Positions 56,314 to 64,000 of a stretch of 64,000 nucleotides of DNA are shown here, piece after piece. Each line of letters opens with the position of its first letter. Within the stretch, counting starts at the first letter, position 1. Location of the stretch: assembly GCF_010092505.1 (NCBI RefSeq), contig NZ_CP048021.1:3038001-3102000 (forward strand). Direction: 5' to 3'. Position numbers and translations under genes: made by a program. The notes under the pieces were generated by a model. It ran no database searches. It was not told the origin of the DNA and worked only from the letters and a program-made list of their open reading frames with translations. This stretch comes from Virgibacillus sp. MSP4-1. GTDB taxonomy: Bacteria > Bacillota > Bacilli > Bacillales > Alkalibacillaceae.

Positions 56314-58050
56314 ATGACTTTTAATAGCCGCTGGCGGAATCGGCAGCTTCGCGAACATGTAGCTGTCATTGATGATCGCTTAATCCCGACACTCGTTTTA
56401 AAAAATGCGACTTATTTAAATGTTTTTTTAAAAAAATGGATGCAGGCTCATATCTGGATTTATGAAGATCGAATTGTCTACGTGGGGGACCGATTGCCTA
56501 AACATGAGAATGTCCAGATGATTGATTGTGAAAATCAGTTTCTGGTTCCGGGATATATCGAGCCACATGCTCATCCGTTTCAATTATATAATCCCCATAC
56601 TTTATCACTATATGCATCCCAACTAGGTACATCTGTTTTCATTAATGATAATCTCTTGTACCTTTATTTATTGGATAATAAGAAAGCGTTTTCTATATTG
56701 GAAGAGCTGGATGATCTGCCAACCTCTCTTTACTGGTGGGCCCGCTTTGATTCCCAGTCCTTTCTGCAGGATGATGAACAATTTATTCGTAAAGCCAATG
56801 TTTTATCCTGGTTAAAGCATGATGCGGTCATTCAGGGCGGTGAATTGACCTCATGGACGAGTGTATTAAAAGATGATGATCGAATGCTGCACTGGATGCA
56901 GGAGACAAAACGGCTTCGGAAGCCTGTGGAGGGGCATTTTCCGGGTGCATCACTGGAAACTCTGACAAAAATGAAGCTTCTTGGTGCTGACAGTGATCAT
57001 GAGTCGATATCAGGGGAAGAAGTGTACCGCCGTCTTTTATTGGGATATCGGGTCGCTCTCCGTCAATCCTCGATTCGCCCTGATTTGCGGAAAATATTAA
57101 GAGAACTTAGAGAGTATGACATCACTTCCTATGATCAGATTATGCTGACAACGGATGGTTCTCCTCCTTCATATTATGAAGACGGAATTATTAATACATG
57201 TATTAATATTGCAATGGAGGAAGGAATACCAGCGGAAGAAGCTTATGCCATGGGATCCTACAATGCGGCAAAACATTTTGGGATTGATCATTTGGTTGGC
57301 AGTATTGGTCCGGGACGAATTGCGCATATCAATTTTCTGGAAGAGAAAGAGAACCCGACTCCAATCTCAGTACTGGCCAAAGGAAAGTGGATTAAATATG
57401 ATGGAAATGTCCAATATGAACAGCCCTCTTTTGACTGGAAAAAATACGGCATAGAACCGCTGAAACTTGATTGGGATCTGCGTGACAGTGATTTCAGATT
57501 TTTCGTTCCTGTGGGACTTGAAATGGCCAATGACGTTATTATGAATCCTTTTACCATTAATGATAAACTTCAAGGAGATGAGATACCAGAGGACAAGGAG
57601 GAGTCCTTTCTTATTTTAATGGACCGGCAGGGAGAATGGCGGATTGCCACCCTTTTACGAGGATTCACAAAATCTTTAGGAGGTCTGGTGAGCTCTTACT
57701 CAAGCGCAGGAGATATTACGCTGATTGGAAAGAGAAAATCGGATATTCATTTAGCCTTCAACCGGTTAAAAGAGATTGGGGGCGGTATTGTGTTAGCGGA
57801 TAAGGGGAAAATTATCTGTGAGCTTCCGCTAAAAATGGAAGGAAGACTATCCGATGTCAGAATGGAGGAGCTCATAAAATGCGAAAAAGAACTCTCCAAT
57901 ACCATTAAGGAACACGGCTATTCCTTCAACGATCCCATATACACACTGTTATTTTTGTCGGCTGCTCATTTACCTTATATTCGAATTACACAAAGAGGAA
58001 TTATAGATGTTAAAAAGAAGGAGGTACTCTTTCCTTCAATAATGCGTTAA
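56314..58050 (+). CDS. yerA: Adenine deaminase-like protein (YerA)
   Basis: 578 residues from ATG 56314 (MTFNSRWRNRQLREHVAVI), which follows AAAAGGGGGACC. The earlier start at 56290 lacks a site. It belongs to the amidohydrolase superfamily AdeC group: FLVPGYIEPHAHPFQLYNP (metal His pair), VEGHFPGASLETL, QIMLTTDGSPPSYYEDG and a C-terminal adenine deaminase domain (LLRGFTKSLGGLVSSYSSAGDITLIG). It is expected to convert adenine to hypoxanthine, though the catalytic activity of YerA is unproven. It begins the yerA-yerB-yerC string. Confidence 0.88.
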   Translation: MTFNSRWRNRQLREHVAVIDDRLIPTLVLKNATYLNVFLKKWMQAHIWIYEDRIVYVGDRLPKHENVQMIDCENQFLVPGYIEPHAHPFQLYNPHTLSLYASQLGTSVFINDNLLYLYLLDNKKAFSILEELDDLPTSLYWWARFDSQSFLQDDEQFIRKANVLSWLKHDAVIQGGELTSWTSVLKDDDRMLHWMQETKRLRKPVEGHFPGASLETLTKMKLLGADSDHESISGEEVYRRLLLGYRVALRQSSIRPDLRKILRELREYDITSYDQIMLTTDGSPPSYYEDGIINTCINIAMEEGIPAEEAYAMGSYNAAKHFGIDHLVGSIGPGRIAHINFLEEKENPTPISVLAKGKWIKYDGNVQYEQPSFDWKKYGIEPLKLDWDLRDSDFRFFVPVGLEMANDVIMNPFTINDKLQGDEIPEDKEESFLILMDRQGEWRIATLLRGFTKSLGGLVSSYSSAGDITLIGKRKSDIHLAFNRLKEIGGGIVLADKGKIICELPLKMEGRLSDVRMEELIKCEKELSNTIKEHGYSFNDPIYTLLFLSAAHLPYIRITQRGIIDVKKKEVLFPSIMR

Positions 58051-58096
58051 AATATAAAAGGAGTAAAGTTTTAGCAGAACTAAAGGTGGGGATAAA

Positions 58097-59173
58097 TTGA
58101 AAAAAGGAATGCAGAAATGCTCCATTCTCCTATTCTTGATGATCGTGTTATTTCTGACAGCTTGCAGCAATGAAGGAGCGGATGATCAGGAAAGTGAAGA
58201 AAAAGCAAAAGAAGAACAGCCAGTTGTCGAACCAGAACCCTCTGAGGAACCACCAGAACCCGAATATGAGAATACATATCCATTAACAGGCATTGGAACA
58301 AATGAGCCTGTTAACAATCGGATCATAGGCGTGATGGTTAATAATCATACAAAAGCCCGGCCTCAGTCAGGTTTGTCGAAAGCAGATATCGTTTATGAAC
58401 TGCTGGCTGAAGGTCCGATCACACGATTTCTTGCTTTCTTTCACAGTGAGAAACCCGAAGTTGTGGGTCCTGTAAGAAGTGCAAGAGAATATTATGCAAA
58501 CCTTGCCCAAGGGATGGGTGCGATTTACATTTATCATGGAGCGGCTCACCATATTGAGGATATCATCATGAATAAAGATTTAGATTTGATTCGTGGAGCT
58601 ATCCATGATGATGACCGGTATTTATTTAAACGGGAAAGCTTTCGTGCAGCACCTCACGATTCATACTTAATATATCCCAATGTGTATGAGGCAGCAGAGC
58701 AAAAAGGAATCGACATCAAACAGGATAATGAGCCTTATCCTTTTCTTACCCAGGATGAGGTGAGCCAAATTTCCGGGGAAGAAGCATCCCGGGTCCATAT
58801 TGTATATCATGAAGGGCTAGAGGAAGTCACGTATGAATATGATGAGGTTAATGAACAGTACGTCCGTTACAGTGACGGAGAGAAAACCGTCGAATTGGAA
58901 ACAGAGGAACCTGTCGTTTTAGATAATATATTTGTTGTTGAAACCGGACATCGGGTGATAGACTCTGCCCACCGCCGTGCCATTGATTTAGAATCAGGGG
59001 GCAGGGGTTATCTTGTTCAGAAAGGTAAAGTTCAGGAGGTCGAATGGAAAAACGTAGACGGAAGAATTTTACCATTTAAAAATGGGGAAAAGGTAAAGTT
59101 TGTTCCAGGTAAGACATGGGTGAATGTAGTTCCAGAGACACCAGGAATCGACCAGTCTGTTCAGTTTAACTAG
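58097..59173 (+). CDS. yerB: DUF3048 lipoprotein (YerB)
   Basis: 358 residues from TTG 58097, after GGTGGGGATAAA. Lipobox LTAC (Cys about residue 22), then an acidic Glu/Pro linker and two DUF3048 domains: TYPLTGIGTNEPVNNRIIGVMVNNHTKARPQSGLSKADIVYE, then VGPVRSAREYYANLAQGM, and the C-terminal NVDGRILPFKNGEKVKFVPGKTWVNVVP. It is attached outside the membrane. Its function is unknown; the protein family is widespread in spore-formers. Confidence 0.9.
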   Translation: MKKGMQKCSILLFLMIVLFLTACSNEGADDQESEEKAKEEQPVVEPEPSEEPPEPEYENTYPLTGIGTNEPVNNRIIGVMVNNHTKARPQSGLSKADIVYELLAEGPITRFLAFFHSEKPEVVGPVRSAREYYANLAQGMGAIYIYHGAAHHIEDIIMNKDLDLIRGAIHDDDRYLFKRESFRAAPHDSYLIYPNVYEAAEQKGIDIKQDNEPYPFLTQDEVSQISGEEASRVHIVYHEGLEEVTYEYDEVNEQYVRYSDGEKTVELETEEPVVLDNIFVVETGHRVIDSAHRRAIDLESGGRGYLVQKGKVQEVEWKNVDGRILPFKNGEKVKFVPGKTWVNVVPETPGIDQSVQFN

Positions 59174-59202
59174 AGTACGTAAAAGAGGAGGGTACCTTAC
59201 AC

Positions 59203-59508
59203 ATGCAAATTGATAAACTTCGTGGAAAGGAATTGGATCAGTTATTTAAAGCCATCCTGTCCCTGGAAACGATTGAAGAATGCTATGAGTTATTTGATGA
59301 TTTGGCAACGATGAATGAGGTTCAATCCCTGGCTCAGCGATTGGAAGTAGCCCGTATGCTAAGAGAGGGAGACACCTATCATGCCATAGAGGATCAAACG
59401 GGTGCATCAACTGCCACTATTTCCCGAGTGAAAAGATGCCTGAACTATGGCAATGATGCTTATCAATTAGTTCTTGACCGTATAAATGAAAAAGAAAAAA
59501 GCAAATAA
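59203..59508 (+). CDS. yerC: YerC/YecD-type TrpR-like DNA-binding protein
   Basis: 101 residues, after AGAGGAGGG. TrpR-superfamily HTH: LATMNEVQSLAQRLEVARMLREG, then TYHAIEDQTGASTATISRVKRCLNYG. It is a small cytoplasmic DNA-binding protein that is probably a repressor or global regulator. The gene lies 29 bp after yerB and ends in a strong terminator (59510-59545). Confidence 0.92.
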   Translation: MQIDKLRGKELDQLFKAILSLETIEECYELFDDLATMNEVQSLAQRLEVARMLREGDTYHAIEDQTGASTATISRVKRCLNYGNDAYQLVLDRINEKEKSK

Positions 59509-59509
59509 A

Positions 59510-59545
59510 AAGAAGCGCATGGCCCGAATCCATGCGCTTCTTTCT
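59510..59545. terminator. Terminator between yerC and the glycyl-tRNA synthetase gene
   Basis: AAGAAGCGCATGG-CCCGAAT-CCATGCGCTTCTTT forms a 13-bp stem between converging genes and works in either direction. Confidence 0.85.
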
Positions 59546-59546
59546 G

Positions 59547-60932
59547 TTAATAACTCATCTTACTGCTTAGGAAATCTCTTAACTCACTGATTGGCATACG
59601 GCTCTGTTCCATAGTGTCGCGGTCTCGTACGGTTACCTGCTGATCATCGCGGGAATCAAAATCAAATGTGATGCAGTAAGGCGTTCCGATTTCGTCATGA
59701 CGGCGGTAGCGTTTCCCGATTGAACCGGATTCGTCATAATCAACCATGAAATCCTTCGCGAGCTCCTGATAGACTTCCTGTGCTTCATCTGAGAGCTTTT
59801 TGGACAGCGGGAACACAGCTGCTTTAAATGGTGCTACGGCCGGATGGAAGTGCATAACTGTCCGCTTGGAGCCATCTTCCAGTTCCTCCTCATCATAGGC
59901 ATCAGAAAGGAAGGATAGCACAAGGCGGTCCAGTCCCAATGCCGGTTCGATGACATAAGGAATGTAACGTTCATTATTATTCTCCTGATCAATATATTGG
60001 AAATCCTCTCCCGAATGTTCCGCATGCTGGTTCAAATCATAATCTGTACGGGAAGCAACGCCCCACAACTCGCCCCATCCAAATGGAAATTTATATTCCA
60101 AGTCGGTTGTTGCATTACTGTAATGGGAAAGCTCATCCTCTGTGTGGTCACGACGACGGACGTTTTCCTCATTCAATCCTAAAGACAGCAGCCAGTTATG
60201 ACAGAAATCAAGCCAATACTGGTACCATTCTTTCTCCGTACCAGGCTTACAGAAGAATTCCATTTCCATTTGTTCGAATTCACGGGTTCTGAAAATAAAG
60301 TTCCCCGGTGTAATTTCATTTCTAAAGCTTTTTCCGATTTGTCCAATACCAAATGGAAGCTTTTTGCGCATGGAACGCTGAACATTTTTGAAGTTCACAA
60401 ATATTCCTTGTGCTGTTTCAGGGCGTAAGTAAATTTCATCAGTTGACCCTTCTGTAACTCCCTGATAGGTCTTGAACATTAAATTAAATTGGCGAATATC
60501 CGTAAAGTTTTTTGCTCCGCATTCCGTACAGACAATGTCATTTTCTTCAATCATTTTCTGCATTTCTTCAAATGGCAGTCCGTCAACTACAACTTCCTCG
60601 CCTTTGCTTTCAAAATAGTTTTCGATGAGCTTATCGGCACGATGACGGGCTTTACACTCTTTACAATCCATCATAGGGTCATTAAAGTTCCCGAGGTGTC
60701 CGGAGGCTTCCCAGGTTTTTGGATTCATAAGAATGGATGCATCCAGACCGACATTATAAGGAGACTCCTGAACAAATTTCTTCCACCAGGCATCCTTCAA
60801 ATTCTTCTTCAGTTCAACACCTAACGGACCATAATCCCATGTGTTGGCAAGTCCTCCGTATATCTCTGATCCCTGAAATACAAATCCCCGGTGTTTTACG
60901 TGATTCACGACTTCTTCCATATTTTTCGCCAT
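59547..60932 (-). CDS. glyS: Glycyl-tRNA synthetase, single-chain (alpha2) type
   Basis: 461 residues from ATG 60932 ([20 protein letters not shown]), after AAGGAGGATATTAG. The longer frame upstream is leader. A class II synthetase of the dimeric type also found in eukaryotes and Staphylococcus, not the GlyQ/GlyS heterotetramer of B. subtilis: motif 1 [16 protein letters not shown], zinc-type CKECKARHR and CTECGAKNF, motif 2 [16 protein letters not shown], motif 3 [10 protein letters not shown]. It charges tRNA-Gly and is controlled by a T-box on the - strand. Confidence 0.95.
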   Translation of the reverse strand: MAKNMEEVVNHVKHRGFVFQGSEIYGGLANTWDYGPLGVELKKNLKDAWWKKFVQESPYNVGLDASILMNPKTWEASGHLGNFNDPMMDCKECKARHRADKLIENYFESKGEEVVVDGLPFEEMQKMIEENDIVCTECGAKNFTDIRQFNLMFKTYQGVTEGSTDEIYLRPETAQGIFVNFKNVQRSMRKKLPFGIGQIGKSFRNEITPGNFIFRTREFEQMEMEFFCKPGTEKEWYQYWLDFCHNWLLSLGLNEENVRRRDHTEDELSHYSNATTDLEYKFPFGWGELWGVASRTDYDLNQHAEHSGEDFQYIDQENNNERYIPYVIEPALGLDRLVLSFLSDAYDEEELEDGSKRTVMHFHPAVAPFKAAVFPLSKKLSDEAQEVYQELAKDFMVDYDESGSIGKRYRRHDEIGTPYCITFDFDSRDDQQVTVRDRDTMEQSRMPISELRDFLSSKMSY

Positions 60933-61004
60933 ACTAATATCCTCCTTGTAGAAAATGTTGTTGACTGCATCGAACACTTGTTCTATAATGTTTGTATACA
61001 TTAA

Positions 61005-61240
61005 AAAACTCCCGTCTCCGGGCTAAATGCCCAGGGACGAGAGTTGTTCTCCCGCGGTTCCACCCTGATTGATGCAGAGGCTCTGCATCCACTTCCATCA
61101 AGATGTACTCCGAATTGCCGTTTCTCTAAATCATTTTTCAGGCTCGCACCATCCCTGAATCGCTTTTAGAAAGAGGATTTAGATACTATAAATTCATCAT
61201 AGTACTTATATTCACATGTGCTATCTTCTGATTATCTAAT
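61005..61240 (-). promoter_or_regulatory. Glycine T-box leader of glyS
   Basis: On the - strand the T-box GGTGGAACCGCGGG (61052-61065) precedes a terminator with arms AACTCTCGTCCCTGGGC and GCCCGGAGACGGGAGTT (61007-61045) and a T run. The bulge TGGA fits a tRNA with discriminator U, as in tRNA-Gly. A promoter, TTGTGA (61262-61267) and TATGAT (61239-61244) with 17 bp between, faces this leader. Confidence 0.9.
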
Positions 61241-61421
61241 CATAGCATATCCTTCTTTTTGTCACAAGTTCCCTATTTTCCGGACGTTTTTCTATTTTTT
61301 TATCATGCATGAACAGCATCAATATCCTACTGTTGGAAGTTTCACTTTATTAGATATAAACCTGAATAAATTTTTGCTATAATTATGGAGATGTCATTTA
61401 TATAATAGAGGACGGTCTGAA

Positions 61422-62117
61422 ATGTATGATATTCAAAAGTGGGATCATGTGTTTAAACTGGATCCAAACAAAGAAATATCTGATGCTGATTTAGAAAAAG
61501 TCTGTGAGTCCGGGACAGATGCGATAATCATTGGTGGAACGGATGGAGTTACGCTGGATAATGTTTTGCAGCTCCTTTCACGTGTCAGGCGTTATACTGT
61601 ACCGTGCGTATTGGAGATTTCCAATACTGAATCGGTCACCCCTGGATTTGATTATTACTTTATCCCATCAGTATTAAATAGCCGGAATAAAAAATGGTTT
61701 ATGGATTTACATCATCAGGCAGTGAAAGAATATGGAGAAATCATGAACTGGGATGAAATTTTTATGGAAGGCTATTGTATGTTAAATCCGGATTCCAAAG
61801 CTTTTCAATATACTGATTCTATCCCTTTGGAGGATGAGGACGTCATGGCGTATGCCCGGATGACGGAGAAAATGTTCCGTTTTCCCTTCTTTTATCTGGA
61901 ATACAGCGGTACATATGGAAACCCGGAGCTGGTGAAACGTGTGAAACAAAAACTGGATCAAACTTTGTTAATTTATGGTGGCGGAATCCATCACGCAGAG
62001 CAGGCAGAGGAAATCGCTCCGTTTGCTGATATCGTAGTCGTGGGGAATGCCCTTTATGATGATTTGAACAATGCGCTTAAAACTGTAAAAGCTGTAAAAA
62101 ATATAAAAAACAATTAG
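61422..62117 (+). CDS. pcrB: Heptaprenylglyceryl phosphate synthase
   Basis: 231 residues, the usual length. It transfers a heptaprenyl chain to glycerol-1-phosphate to form an archaeal-type ether lipid precursor. TIM-barrel prenyltransferase features: [17 protein letters not shown], the strand [13 protein letters not shown] and [14 protein letters not shown] (G1P binding), and [17 protein letters not shown] with [11 protein letters not shown]. It is 15 bp before pcrA, the conserved pcrB-pcrA pair. Confidence 0.94.
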   Translation: MYDIQKWDHVFKLDPNKEISDADLEKVCESGTDAIIIGGTDGVTLDNVLQLLSRVRRYTVPCVLEISNTESVTPGFDYYFIPSVLNSRNKKWFMDLHHQAVKEYGEIMNWDEIFMEGYCMLNPDSKAFQYTDSIPLEDEDVMAYARMTEKMFRFPFFYLEYSGTYGNPELVKRVKQKLDQTLLIYGGGIHHAEQAEEIAPFADIVVVGNALYDDLNNALKTVKAVKNIKNN

Positions 62118-62132
62118 ATAGGTGGGGATACC

Positions 62133-64000
62133 GTGAGTATAGCAGATCAAATCGTACAAGGAATGAACAGTGAGCAGGCCAAGGCTGTTCAGCATACGGA
62201 AGGTCCCCTGTTAATTATGGCGGGTGCAGGAAGCGGGAAAACCCGTGTGTTAACGCATCGAATTGCCTACCTTCTTCATGAAAAAGGTGTGCCTCCGTAC
62301 AACATTATTGCCATTACGTTTACGAATAAAGCGGCTCGTGAGATGAAAGAAAGGGTTCGCCGGCTTACAGGTGCAGATTCAGATGCTATATGGGTGTCGA
62401 CATTCCACTCCTTATGTGTACGAATATTGCGCCGGGATATTGACCGGATTGGCTATAACCGTAATTTTTCGATTCTCGATGCAGCCGATCAATTGTCCGT
62501 CATTAAACAGGTTATTAAAGATCTGAATCTTGATCCGAAGAAGTGGGATCCCCGTTCCATGCTGAATGGGATTAGTTCGGCGAAAAACCAATTGATAGAA
62601 CCTGAGCGATTTAAAAAAGAAGCGAATAATTTTTACGAAGAGACCAATGCCCGCATTTATGAAGAATATCAGAAAACATTGGGGAAAAACGATGCGCTCG
62701 ATTTTGATGATCTTATCATGAAGACCATTCAACTATTTGAGCAGGTTCCGGAAACTCTGCAATATTATCAGCGCCGATTTCAATATATTCATGTGGACGA
62801 GTATCAGGATACCAACCATGCTCAATATCAGCTGGTCAAAATGCTGGCTGAACGTCACCAGAACCTGTGTGTGGTAGGGGATTCGGATCAGTCGATTTAT
62901 CGGTGGCGTGGAGCTGACATTGAGAATATTCTATCCTTTGAAAACGACTATCCAAATGCCAGAACGATTATGCTGGAGCAAAACTATCGTTCAACGAAAA
63001 AAATCCTGGCAGCAGCGAACCATGTCATAGAGAATAATGTTTCACGGAAGCCTAAGGAGCTATGGACGGAAAACACAGAGGGGGAGTCCATCCAGTTTCA
63101 TCAGGCTTCAAGTGAGCGGGATGAGGCTCTTTATGTAGTAGAACAAATGGAAGCCTTAATGAATGAGGAAAAACTGGAATATCAGGACATGGCTGTTTTA
63201 TACCGGACCAATGCCCAATCCCGTGCGATTGAGGATGCTTTTATGAAATCAAATATTCCTTATCAGATTGTTGGAGGGACAAAATTCTACGATCGTAAGG
63301 AAATTAAAGATCTGCTCGCTTATTTACGTCTGATTGCCAACCCTAATGATGATATTAGTTTTCAGCGGGTCGTTAATGTACCGAAGCGGGGAATCGGAAA
63401 TACATCTGTAGATAGAATGCTGACCTATGCTCAGTACCAGGATCTTTCCCTTTATCAGGCTGCAGAGGAAGCAGATTTTATCGGCTTAAGCAAAAAGGCA
63501 ACGAACGCCCTGATTAATTTTCAGCAGCAGATTAAAAACTGGGTTCAGATGCAGGAGTTTCTGTCCGTAACAGAAATTGTAGAAGAGGTACTTGAAAAAA
63601 CCGGGTATGAAGAGATGCTGAAAAATGATAAAACCCTGGAGGCACAAAGCAGACTGGAAAACATTAATGAATTTAAAACAGTTACCAATCAGTTTGAAGC
63701 CGTCAATGAGGATAAGTCATTAATCGCGTTTTTAACCGATTTGGCCCTGGTATCTGATATTGATAAAGTGGATGATGAAGACGATGATAATAAAGTTGTA
63801 CTTATGACCCTGCATTCAGCTAAAGGCTTAGAATTTCCGGTGGTATTTTTAATCGGAATGGAAGAAAGTGTGTTTCCGCACAGTCGATCACTTATGGATG
63901 AAGAAGAAATGGAAGAGGAAAGAAGACTGGCGTATGTAGGGATTACGAGGGCTGAAAAGAAATTGTTTTTAACCCAGGCCAAAATGCGAACCTTGTATGG
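62133..64000 (+). CDS. pcrA: ATP-dependent DNA helicase PcrA, N-terminal part (runs off the window)
   Basis: An open frame runs from GTG 62133, after GGTGGGGATACC, to the window end, covering about 622 of roughly 740 residues. UvrD/PcrA superfamily 1 helicase: motif [17 protein letters not shown], motif Ia [15 protein letters not shown], motif [10 protein letters not shown], motif [18 protein letters not shown], motif [11 protein letters not shown]-type, and motif [20 protein letters not shown], with motif [19 protein letters not shown] near the end. It unwinds DNA in repair and plasmid replication and removes RecA. It is cut only by the window edge. Confidence 0.96.
   Translation, partial: MSIADQIVQGMNSEQAKAVQHTEGPLLIMAGAGSGKTRVLTHRIAYLLHEKGVPPYNIIAITFTNKAAREMKERVRRLTGADSDAIWVSTFHSLCVRILRRDIDRIGYNRNFSILDAADQLSVIKQVIKDLNLDPKKWDPRSMLNGISSAKNQLIEPERFKKEANNFYEETNARIYEEYQKTLGKNDALDFDDLIMKTIQLFEQVPETLQYYQRRFQYIHVDEYQDTNHAQYQLVKMLAERHQNLCVVGDSDQSIYRWRGADIENILSFENDYPNARTIMLEQNYRSTKKILAAANHVIENNVSRKPKELWTENTEGESIQFHQASSERDEALYVVEQMEALMNEEKLEYQDMAVLYRTNAQSRAIEDAFMKSNIPYQIVGGTKFYDRKEIKDLLAYLRLIANPNDDISFQRVVNVPKRGIGNTSVDRMLTYAQYQDLSLYQAAEEADFIGLSKKATNALINFQQQIKNWVQMQEFLSVTEIVEEVLEKTGYEEMLKNDKTLEAQSRLENINEFKTVTNQFEAVNEDKSLIAFLTDLALVSDIDKVDDEDDDNKVVLMTLHSAKGLEFPVVFLIGMEESVFPHSRSLMDEEEMEEERRLAYVGITRAEKKLFLTQAKMRTLY

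Overview
The window is a chromosomal segment of a Firmicute of the family Bacillaceae, probably a halotolerant or moderately halophilic relative of Virgibacillus, Oceanobacillus or Halobacillus. The evidence is a Bacillus-type gene backbone (groES-groEL ... moxR/DUF58/transglutaminase-guaA-pbuG ... yebE-yebG-purB ... yerA-yerB-yerC ... pcrB-pcrA), strong AAGGAGG-type ribosome binding sites, two T-boxes, two guanine riboswitches, and a GbsR-type regulator beside a choline dehydrogenase. I infer the genus only loosely.

Layout. 1-2000: end of groES and groEL. 2000-7280: a possible decayed integrative element, with a 5'-truncated tyrosine recombinase, a broken ISL3 transposase, an IS3 fragment and a T-box-controlled proBA operon, bounded by two similar 39-nt hairpins. 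7300-19000: accessory genes, including a TetR/Spx-like pair, gbsR/betA, an unknown membrane protein, an MFS exporter, an intact IS3-family element and fdhA, with a 52-bp tandem repeat array. 19060-23080: a cobalamin riboswitch controlling a class I ribonucleotide reductase operon that carries a flavodoxin. 23440-35060: a 13-gene Tad/Flp-type pilus locus with a VWA lipoprotein, an unusual hexapeptide-repeat protein and several uncharacterised membrane proteins. 35070-36150: two small genes. 36258-42770: a clade II nitrous oxide reductase operon (cytochrome c, nosZ, membrane protein, nosD, nosY, nosF, lipoprotein) behind an FNR-like site, with nosZ broken by an apparent one-base deletion. 43000-64000: the conserved backbone through pcrA, interrupted by a NERD nuclease-domain gene flanked on both sides by degenerate 21-bp-period repeats.

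The purine genes form a coherent set: guaA and pbuG each lie behind a guanine riboswitch, and adenine deaminase and purB are present. The purE/purK and purC-to-purD genes that surround purB in Bacillus subtilis are absent here. This suggests either relocation of the de novo pathway or reliance on salvage. The features I find most unusual are the 21-bp arrays around the NERD gene and the hexapeptide-repeat/glycine-zipper protein inside the Tad locus.
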